Source: Bog-473 sp963730395 (GTDB lineage Bacteria; Actinomycetota; Acidimicrobiia; Acidimicrobiales; RAAP-2). From it: DNA of 64,000 nt. The notes under the pieces are model-generated. The model had not been told where the DNA came from. It ran no database searches and saw nothing but the letters and a program-made list of their open reading frames with translations. The stretch is from positions 124,001-188,000 of the forward strand of contig CAVSSK010000007.1 in NCBI GenBank assembly GCA_963730395.1. Reading direction: 5' to 3'. The position numbers were made by a program, and so were the translations under genes. This document shows positions 1 to 10,045 of the stretch, in pieces. Numbering within the stretch: position 1 is the first letter of the stretch; each line of letters begins with the position of its first letter.

Positions 1-1033
1 CCATCGGGCGCCCGAAGAGCGTCCCGGCGGTGGCCGGGACGACCCGGATGACGTGCATGAAGCCGTCCGTGACGAACAGCGCCCCCGTCGGCCCGACGGC
101 GAGTCCCCGGGGGTCGTTGAGCTCCGCGGTCGGGCCCGTGGCGGAGAGGCCGTCGGCGAGGTACGGCCCGTAGGTCCCCGTCCCGCCCACCACCACCCCG
201 ATGTCGCCCGCGCCCACCGCGGTGCCGTAGTAGGTCCCGGCGTGCGGGGAGGCGAGCAGCACGGACTGGTCGCCGTTGTCGGCCACGAGCAGGTCGCCGG
301 CGCCGTCGACCGTGACGGCCACCGGGTCCCACAGCTGCGCCGACGCGACCGGGCCACCCTGGCCGGCTGTGCCGCAGACGCCGGTGCCCGCCACGGTGGT
401 GAGGTGCCCCGCGGTGACCGCCCGCTCGAAGAGCGTGGCGCTGTGGGCCGGCAGCACCCGAACCCGGCAGTTGGCGGTGTCGGCGATGAACAGGTCGCCC
501 GTCGCGTCGACTGCGACGCCCGTGGGCTGGTCCAGCTGGCTGGTCGCGGCGGTGCGGCCGTCGCCGTTGAAGCCCGCCCGCCCCGTGCCGGCGACCGTGA
601 ACGCCGCGCCCGACCCGACAGGGCGCACCTCCTGTACGCGTTGTGCGGTGGCCTCGGCGATGTACACGTCCCCCTGCGCGTCGACCGCCACCCCGCTCGG
701 GTGGCCGATGGAGCCCGGGCCCGAGCACGAGCCCCCGACGAGGGTGGTGACGCGTCCCGACCTGAGGTGCAGCCCGTAGGACGTCCCGGCGCGAGCCGGC
801 AGGATCAGGACCCGGCAGTGTCCCGTGTCGGCGACGAAGAGGTCCCCGGCCGCATCGAGGGCGATGCCACCGGGCGCGTCCAGCTGCCCGCGGCCCACCA
901 CAGTGGTGACGCCCGGTGCGTTCCCCGCCGCGGTGCCGCCGTCCGCCGGCTCCGACGCCGACGCTGTGCCGAGCGCAACCAGCCCGACCAGCCCCGCCAG
1001 AGGCAACAGGTGTCGGCCCACGGCGCACATCAT
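1..1033 (-). CDS. Secreted NHL-repeat (beta-propeller) protein, 3' end cut by window edge
   Basis: Reading the minus strand from the ATG at 1033 gives one open frame of 344 codons that leaves the window at its left edge. Residues 1-26 form a signal peptide (MMCAVGRHL then a run of Leu/Gly/Ala/Val ending TASA), so the protein is exported. The rest is at least five NHL repeats with the pattern GVAVDAxGDLFIADTxNCRV (examples GIALDAAGDLFVADTGHCRV, GVAVDAQGDVYIAEATAQRV), separated by TTVAGTG-type strands. NHL propellers act as binding scaffolds outside the cell; a few are lyases, but no catalytic signature is visible. It is divergent from the hydrolase at 1128 across 94 bases, so the two probably share a promoter region. 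The long plus-strand open frames over it are shadows. Substrate or partner cannot be given. Confidence 0.85.
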   Translation of the reverse strand, partial: MMCAVGRHLLPLAGLVGLVALGTASASEPADGGTAAGNAPGVTTVVGRGQLDAPGGIALDAAGDLFVADTGHCRVLILPARAGTSYGLHLRSGRVTTLVGGSCSGPGSIGHPSGVAVDAQGDVYIAEATAQRVQEVRPVGSGAAFTVAGTGRAGFNGDGRTAATSQLDQPTGVAVDATGDLFIADTANCRVRVLPAHSATLFERAVTAGHLTTVAGTGVCGTAGQGGPVASAQLWDPVAVTVDGAGDLLVADNGDQSVLLASPHAGTYYGTAVGAGDIGVVVGGTGTYGPYLADGLSATGPTAELNDPRGLAVGPTGALFVTDGFMHVIRVVPATAGTLFGRPM

Positions 1034-1127
1034 GCCGGTTGGGGGGGCGGCCGGCTCGGGCGGCGGGCCATAGTGGACGGCGCACCGACCGCGCCGACGC
1101 ATGGACCGTGAAAGGAAGGAGGCCATC

Positions 1128-1883
1128 GTGCCCGCACCCGAAGAAGCCCTCAACGCCCGGAACGTCATGTTCACGGGCGCCGACGGGGCGCAGATCAACG
1201 CCTACCAGGCCGTCCCCGGAGGTGACGGCCCCTTCGGCGGGGTTCTCGTCATTCACCACCTGCCGGGCTGGGACTCGGGCACCAAGGAGATCACGCGCAG
1301 GTTCGCCGCCTTCGGCTACAACGCGATCTGCCCCAACCTGTACTCCCGCCAGGGACTCGATGTGGATCCCGACGACGCCGCGGCCGCGACGCGCGAGGCC
1401 GGCGGGATCCCCGACGAGCAGTTCGTCGGAGACGCCGGGGCCGCCATCGAGGCCCTGCGCGCCCTCCCGACCTCCAACGGGAAGGTGGGCGTCATCGGCT
1501 ACTGCTCGGGTGGCCGGCACTCCTTCCTCACCGCCGTGAGCCTGCCCGTCGATGCCGCCGTCGACTGCTACGGGGCCTTCGTGACCGGCACCGTCCCCGA
1601 CGGCTTCCCCCTGAGGGTCACGCCGCTGGTCGATCGCACCTCGGACCTCGCCTGTCCGCTGCTCGGTCTGTTCGGCAACGAGGACCAGTTCCCGAGCCCC
1701 GAGCAGGTCGACGAGCTCGAGGCCGCACTGAAAGCGGCCGGCAAGACGTACGAGTTCCACCGCTACGACGGTGCCGGCCATGCCTTCTTCGCGGTGGATC
1801 GCCCGGCCTACCGGCCCGAGACCGCGGTCGACGGTTGGCAGCGCATCTTCGAGTGGTACGGGCGCTACCTGGCGGGGGACTGA
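1128..1883 (+). CDS. Dienelactone hydrolase family protein
   Basis: A 251-aa alpha/beta hydrolase of the dienelactone hydrolase family, cytoplasmic (no signal peptide). The family hydrolyses lactones or esters with a Cys-Asp-His triad. The nucleophile elbow GYCSGG puts Cys at about residue 126, Asp follows in FGNEDQF (about 186) and His in GAGHAFF (about 218), all in the expected order. The GTG at 1128 is chosen because a strong GGAAGGAGG site ends at 1122, five bases upstream; the in-frame ATG at 1101 has no such site. The start of the next gene lies two bases after its stop, so the two are probably co-transcribed. The natural substrate is not evident; chlorocatechol-pathway neighbours are absent, so a general esterase role is as likely as dienelactone hydrolysis. 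Confidence 0.88.
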   Translation: MPAPEEALNARNVMFTGADGAQINAYQAVPGGDGPFGGVLVIHHLPGWDSGTKEITRRFAAFGYNAICPNLYSRQGLDVDPDDAAAATREAGGIPDEQFVGDAGAAIEALRALPTSNGKVGVIGYCSGGRHSFLTAVSLPVDAAVDCYGAFVTGTVPDGFPLRVTPLVDRTSDLACPLLGLFGNEDQFPSPEQVDELEAALKAAGKTYEFHRYDGAGHAFFAVDRPAYRPETAVDGWQRIFEWYGRYLAGD

Positions 1884-1885
1884 CC

Positions 1886-2148
1886 ATGTGCTCCTACCTC
1901 ACCGTCGCCACCGACATCGCGGGCAGCGCCAAGGGGCCGCAGGGCTGGTTCGGGGTCACCTCGGCCCAGGTCTACTTCGACCATCCCGTTCCATGCGCCG
2001 TTCGACCACACGCTCAACATCGACTTCAGCGACCCGTCGCGCGGGCCCGGCGCCCGCGTCGCCGTCGAGCTCAGCGCGGAGTCGGCGCGCCGTCTCGTCG
2101 AGAGCATCAACGACGGCGCTCGCCGCCGCAGGGGCCGCCGCCTCGTGA
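1886..2148 (+). CDS. DUF6295-like small protein, two frameshifts in this sequence
   Basis: A small protein of about 86 aa split over three frames. It begins MCSYLTVATDIAGSAKGPQG and, after an apparent extra base near 1988-1991, continues FHAPFDHTLNIDFSDPSRGP. A second extra base near 2123 brings in the ending SINDALAAAGAAAS and a TGA at 2146-2148. The N-terminal MC-Y, the GSAKGP stretch and the HTLNIDF stretch match what I recall of the DUF6295 family, whose function is unknown. The corrected stop overlaps the GTG of the next gene (GTGA), the usual sign of translational coupling. Without correction the middle frame would run straight into the kinase-fold gene. Sequencing error is more likely than decay because codon pattern is preserved on both sides. 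Confidence 0.65.
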
Positions 2149-3098
2149 CCACGCCGACCGGTCCGGCGGCCGGCGTCCACCTGCCCTGGGCCGAGGTGCC
2201 GGTGGAGGTCCAGGCGTGGGCGGCCGCTGTCGGCGGCGGCACGCGGCCCGAGGTCGTGCGTGACGTTCCCGGCGGGTTCTCGCCGGGCGCCACCACCATC
2301 CTGGAGTGGTCCGGCCGCGCCGTGTTCGTGAAGGCCGTCGGCAGCACGCTCAACTCCGAGTCCCCCGGTATGCACCGCAGGGAGGTGGTGGTGTCCGCCG
2401 CGCTGCCGCGCTCACCGCACTTCCCGCACTTCCTCGCGTCCTACGACGACGGGGATTGGGTGGCGCTGGCCTTCGATGCCGTCGACGGCCACCCGCCACG
2501 CCATCCGTGGGAGGCGAGTGAGCTGGCCACGGTCACCGACGCATTGTCGTCCCTGCATCGAGACCTCACGCCGAGCCCCCTGCCCTCGCTCACTCCGCTG
2601 GCCGAATACGTCCACCACATGTTCGGCGGCTGGTCGGAGTTGGCCGCCCTGGCCGCGCCCCCGGCCGGACTCGACGAGTGGGCGTGCCGGCACCTGGACC
2701 AACTGGCCCGGCTGGAGTCGGCGTGGCCGGCGGCGTGCGAGGGTCCCACGCTGGTGCACGGCGACGTGCGTGCGGACAACGTGCTCCTGACCTCCGACGG
2801 CGTCGTCTTCGTGGACTGGCCCCACGCGGCCGTCGGGACCCCGGTCTTCGACGTGATCGGGTGGGCGCCCTCGGTGGTTCTGGAGGGTGGACCGCCTCCC
2901 GAGGAGCTGCTGGCCCGCCATCTTCCCCCCGTGACCGTCGACCCCGAAGTGATCACCGTCCTCCTCGGCGCGGTCTGCGGCTTCTTCATCGAGCGCTCGC
3001 TCCGCCCGCCACCCCCGGGCCTGCCGACCATCCGTCCGTTCCAGGCCGCCCAGGGCGCGGTGGCGCTCGCCTGGCTCCGCCGCCGGACCGGCTGGTGA
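2145..3098 (+). CDS. Aminoglycoside phosphotransferase (APH) fold kinase
   Basis: A 317-aa protein of the APH/choline kinase fold. The catalytic loop LVHGDVRADNVLL (HGD at about 205-207, Asn 212) and the metal-binding Asp in VFVDWPHA (about 224) are both present. An ATP-site Lys is plausible at FVKAVGS (about 63). These kinases phosphorylate small hydroxylated molecules with ATP; nothing here indicates that the target is an antibiotic, and most actinobacterial chromosomal members are uncharacterised. The GTG start overlaps the stop of the small upstream gene. It is probably in one transcript with the dienelactone hydrolase. Confidence 0.85.
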   Translation: MTTPTGPAAGVHLPWAEVPVEVQAWAAAVGGGTRPEVVRDVPGGFSPGATTILEWSGRAVFVKAVGSTLNSESPGMHRREVVVSAALPRSPHFPHFLASYDDGDWVALAFDAVDGHPPRHPWEASELATVTDALSSLHRDLTPSPLPSLTPLAEYVHHMFGGWSELAALAAPPAGLDEWACRHLDQLARLESAWPAACEGPTLVHGDVRADNVLLTSDGVVFVDWPHAAVGTPVFDVIGWAPSVVLEGGPPPEELLARHLPPVTVDPEVITVLLGAVCGFFIERSLRPPPPGLPTIRPFQAAQGAVALAWLRRRTGW

Positions 3099-3140
3099 GA
3101 CCGGGCGCGCCGCGCCCCGCGCCCCGGTAGGTTCCGTTCC

Positions 3141-4079
3141 ATGCGCTTCGGTCTGCAGATCCCGAATTTCACCGCCGGCGAGGCACCCGGTGCCCTCTTC
3201 GAGGGCGTCGTGGCCACTGCGACCGCCGCGGAGGAGGCGGGCTTCGACTCGGTGTGGGTGATGGACCACTTCTACCAACTGCCCCCGCTGGGAGGCCCGA
3301 GCCAGCCCATGCTCGACTCCTACACGCTGCTCGGCGCGCTGGCGGCGCGGACGTCGAGGGTGCGAGCTCGGCACCATGGTGACCGGCGTCACCTACCGCA
3401 ACCCGGCGCACCTGGCCAAGATCGTCACGACGCTCGACGTGATCAGTGCGGGCCGCGCCATCCTCGGTATCGGTGCGGCCTGGTACGACGTCGAGCACGA
3501 GGGTCTGGGCTTCGACTTCCCGCCGGCCGGGGAGCGGCTCGACCGCCTGGAGGAGGCCCTGCAGATCTGCCGCGCCATGTTCACCGAGGAGGCGCCGTCC
3601 TTCAGCGGCACCTACTACCGGATCCACGAGGCGCGCAACGTGCCGCCCCCGTGCAGCCGGGCGGTCCGGCGATCCTCGTCGGCGGCGGCGGGGAGAAGCG
3701 GACGCTCCGCCTGGTGGCGCGCTACGCCGACCTGTGCAACATCACCGGCGACGCCACCACCATCGCCCACAAGGTCGGGGTCCTGCGGGGGCACTGCGCG
3801 GCGGTCGGGCGGGACCCAGCGGAGGTGACGGTCAGCCGCCTGAGCACGCTGGTCCTCACGCAGAGCGAGGAGGAGACGGCGACGACGAAGGACTTCCTGC
3901 GCCAGGTCACGGGTGAGGAACCGACGGGCTCCGACGTGGGGACGGCCGACGAGCTCGTGGCGCGGGTCGAGGAGCTCGGGGCGGCGGGCGTGGAGTACTT
4001 CGTGTTCAACGTGCCCACCGGCACGCCGGACACGGTGCGCCGTCTCGGTGAGGTGCTGGTCGAGCGGTTCGCCGACTGA
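3141..4079 (+). CDS. Luciferase-like F420-dependent oxidoreductase, two compensating frameshifts
   Basis: A TIM-barrel luciferase-like monooxygenase of the type that uses reduced F420. The N-terminus MRFGLQIPNFTAGEAPGALF and the C-terminal half (GGGGEKRTLRLVARYADLCN) are in one frame. The middle (MVTGVTYRNPAHLAKIVTTL to YYRIHEARNVPPP) is in another, which implies one extra base near 3362 and one missing near 3653. With both corrected the protein is 312 aa and parallels the intact homologue at 27991 along its whole length (VTYRNPA/VTYRHPG, GAAWYDVEHEGLG/GAAWYEREHRGLG). It probably reduces or oxidises a small organic molecule; substrate unknown. ATG 3141 follows a GGTAGG purine patch. It is convergent with the permease that ends at 4100. 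Confidence 0.85.
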   Translation: MRFGLQIPNFTAGEAPGALFEGVVATATAAEEAGFDSVWVMDHFYQLPPLGGPSQPMLDSYTLLGALAARTSRVRARHHGDRRHLPQPGAPGQDRHDARRDQCGPRHPRYRCGLVRRRARGSGLRLPAGRGAARPPGGGPADLPRHVHRGGAVLQRHLLPDPRGAQRAAPVQPGGPAILVGGGGEKRTLRLVARYADLCNITGDATTIAHKVGVLRGHCAAVGRDPAEVTVSRLSTLVLTQSEEETATTKDFLRQVTGEEPTGSDVGTADELVARVEELGAAGVEYFVFNVPTGTPDTVRRLGEVLVERFAD

Positions 4080-4099
4080 GGGCCACGACGGCCTGCCCG

Positions 4100-6583
4100 C
4101 TACTCGGCGCGGAGGAGCTGCGAGGTGGCCGTCCTCGCTGCGACGCGGCCGGGAATGGTGGCAACCAGGACGGCCAGCACGATGGCCAAGATCCCGATCG
4201 CCACGATGGTCCCGACCGGGACGGTGGGGTAGGGGACGGCACTGATCTCGCCGGCGAACAGGTCCCACAGCACGCGGCCCAACGCGATCCCAGCCGGGAT
4301 CCCGACGGCGCATCCGATGACGGCGGCGACGCCCGCCTGCACGGACACGGCGGTCGCCAACTGACGTCCGGTGAAACCGAGCGTCTTGAGGATCGCCAGA
4401 TCGCGCCGTCTGCGCCGGACCGATGTGACTAGCGTGATGCCGAGCGCGCTCGACGGCACCAGCGGCCAGCGCCGCGCCCAGGAACACCGGCGTGGTGCCC
4501 AGCGATCCGTAGTTGATGATCTGTGCCGGCCGCTGGACAGGCAGCACCGAGCCGCCGTTGATTGCGATGTCCAGCTTGCGCCCGATGGCCTGGAGCGAAC
4601 GCAGTGCCGCCTCGCTCGCTCCCCCTCTCGTGCGGACCAGGATCGCGTTGGGACCCGGCGTGACCTCGAAGAGGTTCCTCGCCGCGGGCGGGATGAGCTG
4701 GTAGGCGAGAATTGCACCGGATCCCATCTCGAGGTGCGACGACCCCGTGACTCCGATGGGGGGCAGCGTCGCCGTGCCGACGATCGTCAGTCTGACCGGT
4801 GCGCCGTTGTGCGTCCGCTCCTCCACCGTGTCCCCGACCCGCTTGTGCAGCTCGTGCAGCGTGCCGGCGCCGAGCACCACCTGATCGCGGGCTTCGAGGC
4901 CGTGCCCGCTGAGCAGAGGAGGTGCCACCGGTGCACGGGGCGTGGCTCCCATCACCGGGACGTTGATCCCGTCAAGTTGCAGGGTCGAGTAGGAGACCCC
5001 ACTCCAGCTCTCGACGAGGGGGTCTGCGTTGAGGAGCTTGGCCGCAGCCTGTCCGGGGACATCGCCGAGCCCACCACCACCGTCCATGTCGTAGGTCCAG
5101 TTCCAGCCGTAGAGCGCCGGGTGGCTGACCAAGGTGTTGAGACTCGACCCGAACGTGACCGTGGCCACGACGACGGTGACGGCGAGGATGGCGCCCAGGA
5201 TCGCGGAGCGCACGGGGACGGCGCTTCGGCCCACCCCCGGCTCGAGGGCGAACCGCACGCCGGTGATCGCCGGCGGCGGGAGTCCGGCGCGCGCCGCCGC
5301 AGTCGTCACCCGCGACGAGGAGGTTCGTTGGCCACGGACGCGTGCTCTGCCCGGCAGTGCTCGCCACGAAGCCAGGGCCGCGATCGCCCCGAGCGACAGC
5401 AGGAGGCCGGCCACGCCGAGACCGATCACCGCCCAGTCTGCGTGCACCTCGACGCGCAGGAACGGCCGCACCGGCCCAAGCGGCGCCAACGGCGAGAGGC
5501 CGAGGGCCACCAGCCCGGCCAGGACGGAGCCGACCGCCACGGCGCCGAGCGTGCCGATCAGGTCGTCGCAGAAGGTCATGGAGGGGCTCGCCCCGAGGGC
5601 CCGGATGATGTCGAGGTCGGCGGCTCTCAGGCGGATGCGGCGGCTGACCACCTGCCCGGCGATGAGGAGGGCGGCGACGCCGGCGATGCCGCCGAAGACG
5701 GCGAGCGCGATGGCCTCGGGCCGCAAGGTGTCATTGGCGATGGCGACGCGATCCTCGACCTGGACGTAGACGAAGGGGAGACCCTTGGGCAGCACGCCCT
5801 TGATCTCTGTTTCCACCGCGGAGAGATACCGGTTGCCGTCCTGCAGCGTCAGCGCGCTCAGCATGGTGTTGCTGCAGCAGGCGAGCAGCTTGTTCGTCAG
5901 AGCCGGCGTGAACAACATGAATGGACTGGCCTTGTGCCTCGTCCTGGTCCTCGAACAAGTTGGTCGCCTGCGCCCCTGCGATGCCGACCAGCTTGACCCT
6001 CGCACGCTGATCGGCGGGGATGGTCGAGTTCAGCGCCAGATTCCCCGAGTTCGCCTCCGCATTGGTCAGCCACCCGATGGGAATCGTCCTCCCCCACGTG
6101 ATACCCGAATGCCTTCGCCGTGGCCGCATCGAGGACGAACTCGTCGGCCTTGTGAGGGTCGGCGATCCGTCCCTGCGTGATGGCGACGGGATCCTCGGTG
6201 AAGTACAACCCGTTGACGCTGGCATCCGCGGCACTGCCATTGCTCGCCGGCAGTGGTCGGCCCTGGGGGGTGAGTGGGCCCAGGTTGAGCATCACCGTGT
6301 CAGCGACTCGTTCGACGTGGGGCAGATGGGACAGCTTTCGCAACAGCGCGGGGTTGTAGGCCGAGTCGAGCCCGATGGCCGGGTTGATCACCCCGTCCAG
6401 CACGAAGAGATCGGGGACGTGCGAGCTGGCGACGAGGTCGGAGAAGGAGGATTCGGTGCTGCGGGCCGCAGCGACGGCGCCCATGGAGAGGCCGCCGAGT
6501 GCGCCCACCAGCAGGATCACGGAGACGTAATAGGAGCGCTCCGACGCCAAGGTCGTGCGGAACCGGTACCCGGCGAAGGACAC
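4100..6583 (-). CDS. FtsX/MacB-like ABC transporter permease, three frameshifts
   Basis: A large permease of about 828 aa, read by joining frames at about 6092, 5935 and 4452. It starts at GTG 6583 with SFAGYRFRT and a first membrane helix (VSVILLVGALGGLSMGAVAA). A long extracytoplasmic region follows, then the FtsX core with helices such as AVFGGIAGVAALLIAG. A second half-module ends with RRRRDLAILKTLGF and a tail of PYPTVPVG plus helices. The layout and many motifs (ALYGWNWTYD, SGHGLEARDQVVLGAG) match the intact permease at 15593, so they are paralogues. MacB/LolC-type permeases move lipids or peptides outward with an ATPase; the closest ATPase in the window is at 11408. It probably forms a transcript with the FAD oxidoreductase upstream, 12 bases away. 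Confidence 0.82.
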
Positions 6584-6595
6584 GCCGTGCCCGCA

Positions 6596-8039
6596 TCAGG
6601 CCTCCGGGAGCCCGCTCCGTCCCGCCGGAGGTCGTGCAGGGCCGCTCGTGCCGCGCCGAGCCCGCACATGCCGTGGACGCCGCCGCCCGGTGGGGTGGCG
6701 GCGGAGCACAGGTAGACACCCTTGAGCGCGGTGCGGTACGGGTTCCACTGCACGGTCGGCCGGAAGACCATCTGACGGAGCGTGGCGGCGCCGGCGTTGA
6801 TGTCCCCTCCGACATAGCTCGGGTTGTGCTCCTCCTCGTCCACGGCGGTGGAGGTCGACGGCCGAGGATCAGGTCGCGAAAGCCCGGGGCGAACCGCTCG
6901 ATCTGCGCCTCGATCCGCTCGGTCATGTCCACGTCGGACCCGTTGGGGACGTGGCAGTAGGCCCACAGTGTGTGGCCGCCGGCGGGAGCCCGCGTCGGGT
7001 CGACGATGCACGGCTGGGTCACCAGGCAGTAGGGGTGATCGGGATGCCGGCCGGCGTTGACGTCCGCCTCACCGCGGGCGATCTCGGCGAAGGTGCCGCC
7101 CACGTGCACGGTGACCGCCTGCCGGCAACCCTCGGCGCTCCACGGCACCGGGCCGCTGAGGGCCCAGTCCACCTTGCAGACGCCGGGCCCGTAGCGGTAC
7201 CGGCGCAGGGCCCGGCCGTACCGGCGCGGCACGGTGCCGCCGGCCATCTCGAGCAACTGGCGCGGCGTGACGTCGAGCACGACGGCGCGGGAGGGCGGCA
7301 GCTCGTCCAGCCTCTTCACCAGGCGGCCGGTCTCCACCCGGCCCCCGAGCGTGGTGAGCTCCGCCACCAGCGCGTCCACGACGGCGGCGCTCCCACCCTC
7401 GACCACCGGCCACCCGAAGCGGTGGGCCAGCGCAATGAACAGCCGCGGGAACACGCCCGAAAGCGGCGCCGTGAGAGGCAGCATGGAATGCGCGGCCGTA
7501 CCGGCCACGAGCGCCCGACCTTCCTCGGTGTGGAACTTCCTGGCCATGTCCTGGGCCGTCGAGAGGCCGTGCAGACCGAACGCCGCCGCTTTCAGCGGAT
7601 GGGCGGGCACGGTGCGCATGGAGCCGAGGAAGGCCGGGAGGATTTTGTCGACGTCCCGGACGAGCGGTGAGAAGATGCGCGCGTACGCCGCTCCGTCGGC
7701 GCCGAGCGACGCGGCCACCTCGTCGACGTCGTGTCCGACGCACACGGCACGCCCGCCGTCGAGGGGATGGGCGAACGCGGTCGACGGGGTCAGCAACCGG
7801 ACACCATGGGCCGCGAGGTCGATGTCCGCGAAGGCGGGGGAGGCCACCAGGAGCGGGTGCACCGCGGAGCAGATGTCGTGCCGGAAGCCGGGGACGGTCA
7901 GCTCCGCCGTGCGGCAGCCGCCTCCCGGCACGTCGGCCGCCTCGTACACGTCGACCGCGAGCCCGGCCCGGGCCAGCGTCAGCGCCGCGACGAGGCCGTT
8001 CGGCCCGGCGCCGACGACGACGGCATCCGCGTGTCTCAT
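6596..8039 (-). CDS. FAD-dependent oxidoreductase (phytoene desaturase-like), frameshifted
   Basis: A flavoprotein of about 480 aa in the phytoene desaturase/NAD(P)-FAD oxidoreductase family. The N-terminus carries the dinucleotide-binding motif VVVGAGPNGLVAALTLARAG followed by a glutamate ending the second strand (VYEAADVPGGGCRT). The main frame runs to about 6865 (FAPGFRDLILG). An indel then moves coding to the frame reading EEEHNPSYVGGDINAG and GVYLCSAATPPGGGVHGMCG, the family's C-terminal FAD-contacting region. A TGA at 6596-6598 would close the gene after one more small shift near 6610. The substrate is not evident because carotenoid synthesis genes are absent nearby. It lies just upstream of the permease on the same strand and seven bases downstream of the metallo-hydrolase. 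Confidence 0.83.
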
Positions 8040-8046
8040 GCAGTGG

Positions 8047-8910
8047 TCACAGTGCCAGCGTCGTTCCCTCGGCGGCTCCGATTGCCGGCACGGGGCTCTC
8101 AGCGAAGCGGCACACGGTGCGATCCACCTCCGTGTCAGTGCGTTCGGGGCGATGGTGGAAAAGCGCCACGCGCCGGGCGCCGGCGACGTTGCCGAGCCCG
8201 ACCGCGTATTCGGCAGCGGCGTGGCCGAAGGACCCTTCCTCGGCCACCTCCTCCGCTCGGAGATGGGAGTCGTGGATCAGGAGGTCCACGTCGCGCGCCA
8301 ACTCGAGGACTGCCTCGTGGTACAGGCCGATCCCCTGGGGCCCGTCGCCGAGCGCCGTTGGGCAGTGGTCCGGAATGTAGGCAACCGACGAACGGCCGTC
8401 GCTCACGCGGAACCCGAAGGTACGGCCGCCCTTGTGTGGGACCTCTTTGGCCACGACCGTGAAACCCTCGGCCTCGAAGGTGCCGCTCGACACGAGACCG
8501 AAGCGCCAATCGCCGCGCAGCTGGTGCGGGCCGATGGGGAAGAAGGGCGGCGACATCATCCGGGCCAACAGCGCCTCGGCATCGGTGTGCTCGTCCTCGG
8601 GCGGCAGGAGCAGCGTGACCAGCGCACCCTCGTGGTCGCCACTGGAGAAGAACGGCAGTCCCTGCACGTGGTCCCAGTGCAGGTGCGTGAGGAGCAAGGT
8701 GCCCCGGAACGGGTGATCACCGAGGAATTCCGGCAGTCGCCGCAGTCCAGTCCCGCCATCGAGCAGCAACGTTGGGCGATGCTGCTCGCCGTCGTGTGAC
8801 AGCGCAACACACGACGTGTGGCCGCCGTAACGGACGAACTCAGGACCCGGTGAGGGTGTCGACCCCCTGACCCCGCAGAAGCTGACGCGCACCGATTCAG
8901 TCTCGCGCAT
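8047..8910 (-). CDS. MBL-fold metallo-hydrolase
   Basis: A 287-aa metallo-beta-lactamase fold hydrolase. The zinc motif THLHWDH (His 76, His 78, Asp 80, His 81) is complete, and further ligands are likely in HDSHL and in the FHHRPE stretch near the end. The opening VSFCGVRGSTPSPGPEFVRY is typical of the branch that includes phosphodiesterases and cNMP-associated hydrolases. Its start overlaps the end of the upstream cyclic-nucleotide-binding gene by 14 bases, so the pair is translationally coupled. Because the partner binds cNMP and a cyclase lies divergently next door, a phosphodiesterase-like role is attractive. That is inference from context and not from a diagnostic residue. Confidence 0.85.
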   Translation of the reverse strand: MRETESVRVSFCGVRGSTPSPGPEFVRYGGHTSCVALSHDGEQHRPTLLLDGGTGLRRLPEFLGDHPFRGTLLLTHLHWDHVQGLPFFSSGDHEGALVTLLLPPEDEHTDAEALLARMMSPPFFPIGPHQLRGDWRFGLVSSGTFEAEGFTVVAKEVPHKGGRTFGFRVSDGRSSVAYIPDHCPTALGDGPQGIGLYHEAVLELARDVDLLIHDSHLRAEEVAEEGSFGHAAAEYAVGLGNVAGARRVALFHHRPERTDTEVDRTVCRFAESPVPAIGAAEGTTLAL

Positions 8911-9913
8911 CCTCGCGGCGGTGCCCCGAGGACAGCTCCTCCAGATGCGAGCGGTCGATGAGATCGGCCTCGAACATGGCGACCCGGCAGGGCGTCACAG
9001 CGATGTTGCTCGAGGTGCGGACGCCGCCTTCGAGGTGGGCCCGTTCCCCGAGCAGAGCGCCGGGCCCGTACTCGGCGAGTCGCTCCCCGCCGCGCTCGAC
9101 CCGCACGATCCCGTCGAGGATGAGAAGGACCTCGGTCCCCGGCTCTCCCTCCTTGAAGAGGATCGTGTCGGCGGGAAAACGCTCGATACGGCGCTTGCCG
9201 CCGCCTTGCATCAGCTGCGCCGACAGCGCCGTCTCCAGCGCGGTCTCGACAGCAGTCACCAAAGCATCGGAGTCCTCGTCCCCCCACGGACTGTGCTTGC
9301 CGAACGACTTGCGGTACCAGTCCTTGAAGTCGGTCAGACCCGACTTGTGGGACAGGCGGTTGTCGCCGCCATAGACCCAGTGCCGGGGGAACCGGCTGGC
9401 TCCGACGAGCGCATGCTCCGATCTCCCGTCGGCGAAGAGCGTCAACGACAGCGTGGTCCATACCAGTGGCGCCTGCCACTGGATGAAGGGCCGCCGGCGG
9501 ACGCGCCGTGGGGCGGGGACGCCGGTGCGGCCGCCGCACGTCTGGACGAAGCGGACCCAGCCGTCGCCGCGCTCGGGCTCGTGTTGGATGTCGGGGAGTT
9601 GCACGGCCTGGAAACGGTGCTTCACCGCGCGCAAATTGACGAGGGTCGATCCCATGTGCCCCCCGCCCAGGTAGCCGCAGTCGACGATGCGCCCGTCCTC
9701 CACACTGACGAAGGCACGGAGCTCGTTGGCGAAGCGGAACCGGTCCTCCTCCTGGAGCTTCCCGATTTCCATGCCCTCGGCGGGTGGGGGCGGGTCATAG
9801 TGCGTGATCCCCGAGTCGAAGGCCAGGCGTTGTGCGCCCTCGATCGCCTCGGTGGGGATCCACGACAGTGAGGTGACGAGCCCCTCGTGGCGGATCAGCG
9901 TTTGTGTGGTCAT
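8897..9913 (-). CDS. Cyclic-nucleotide-binding domain protein
   Basis: A 338-aa protein with an uncharacterised N-terminal region (about 1-220) and a C-terminal cyclic-nucleotide-binding domain (about 225-330). The CNBD is recognised by the sequence FPADTILFKEGEPGTEVLLI, the following ILDGIVRVERGGERLAEYGPG and the phosphate-binding-cassette-like GALLGERAHLEGG. No DNA-binding helix-turn-helix follows it, so this is not a CRP-type regulator. More likely cNMP controls the N-terminal region or its coupled hydrolase. It is divergent from the receiver-HTH-cyclase at 10046 across 132 bases, which suggests a local signalling loop of synthesis, binding and hydrolysis. Confidence 0.85.
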   Translation of the reverse strand: MTTQTLIRHEGLVTSLSWIPTEAIEGAQRLAFDSGITHYDPPPPAEGMEIGKLQEEDRFRFANELRAFVSVEDGRIVDCGYLGGGHMGSTLVNLRAVKHRFQAVQLPDIQHEPERGDGWVRFVQTCGGRTGVPAPRRVRRRPFIQWQAPLVWTTLSLTLFADGRSEHALVGASRFPRHWVYGGDNRLSHKSGLTDFKDWYRKSFGKHSPWGDEDSDALVTAVETALETALSAQLMQGGGKRRIERFPADTILFKEGEPGTEVLLILDGIVRVERGGERLAEYGPGALLGERAHLEGGVRTSSNIAVTPCRVAMFEADLIDRSHLEELSSGHRREDARD

Positions 9914-10045
9914 GGATCAAGCCTCTACCGGCGGACGCATGTTGGCGAGTGTGGCAACAGGCATCACAGGGTGTGCCTAGCACCACCGTTGCCGGGAAGG
10001 TCCCCACCTGTTCGCCTGCCCCCGGGTGTGACAGAACTACATGCA

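Noticed and set aside
53..1111. Long plus-strand open frame (352 codons) over the left edge
   Set aside because: It is the shadow of the minus-strand NHL-repeat gene, which has a signal peptide and clear repeats; the plus frame is Arg/Gly/Ala-rich with no pattern.
3615..4100. C-terminal extension of the minus-strand permease frame beyond 4100
   Set aside because: Past the indel near 4452 this frame is out of phase and Arg/Pro-rich; the real permease end is in another frame and stops at 4100.
4371..5996. 541-codon plus-strand open frame
   Set aside because: Antisense shadow of the FtsX-type permease; no start signal and a His/Arg/Gln-rich composition.
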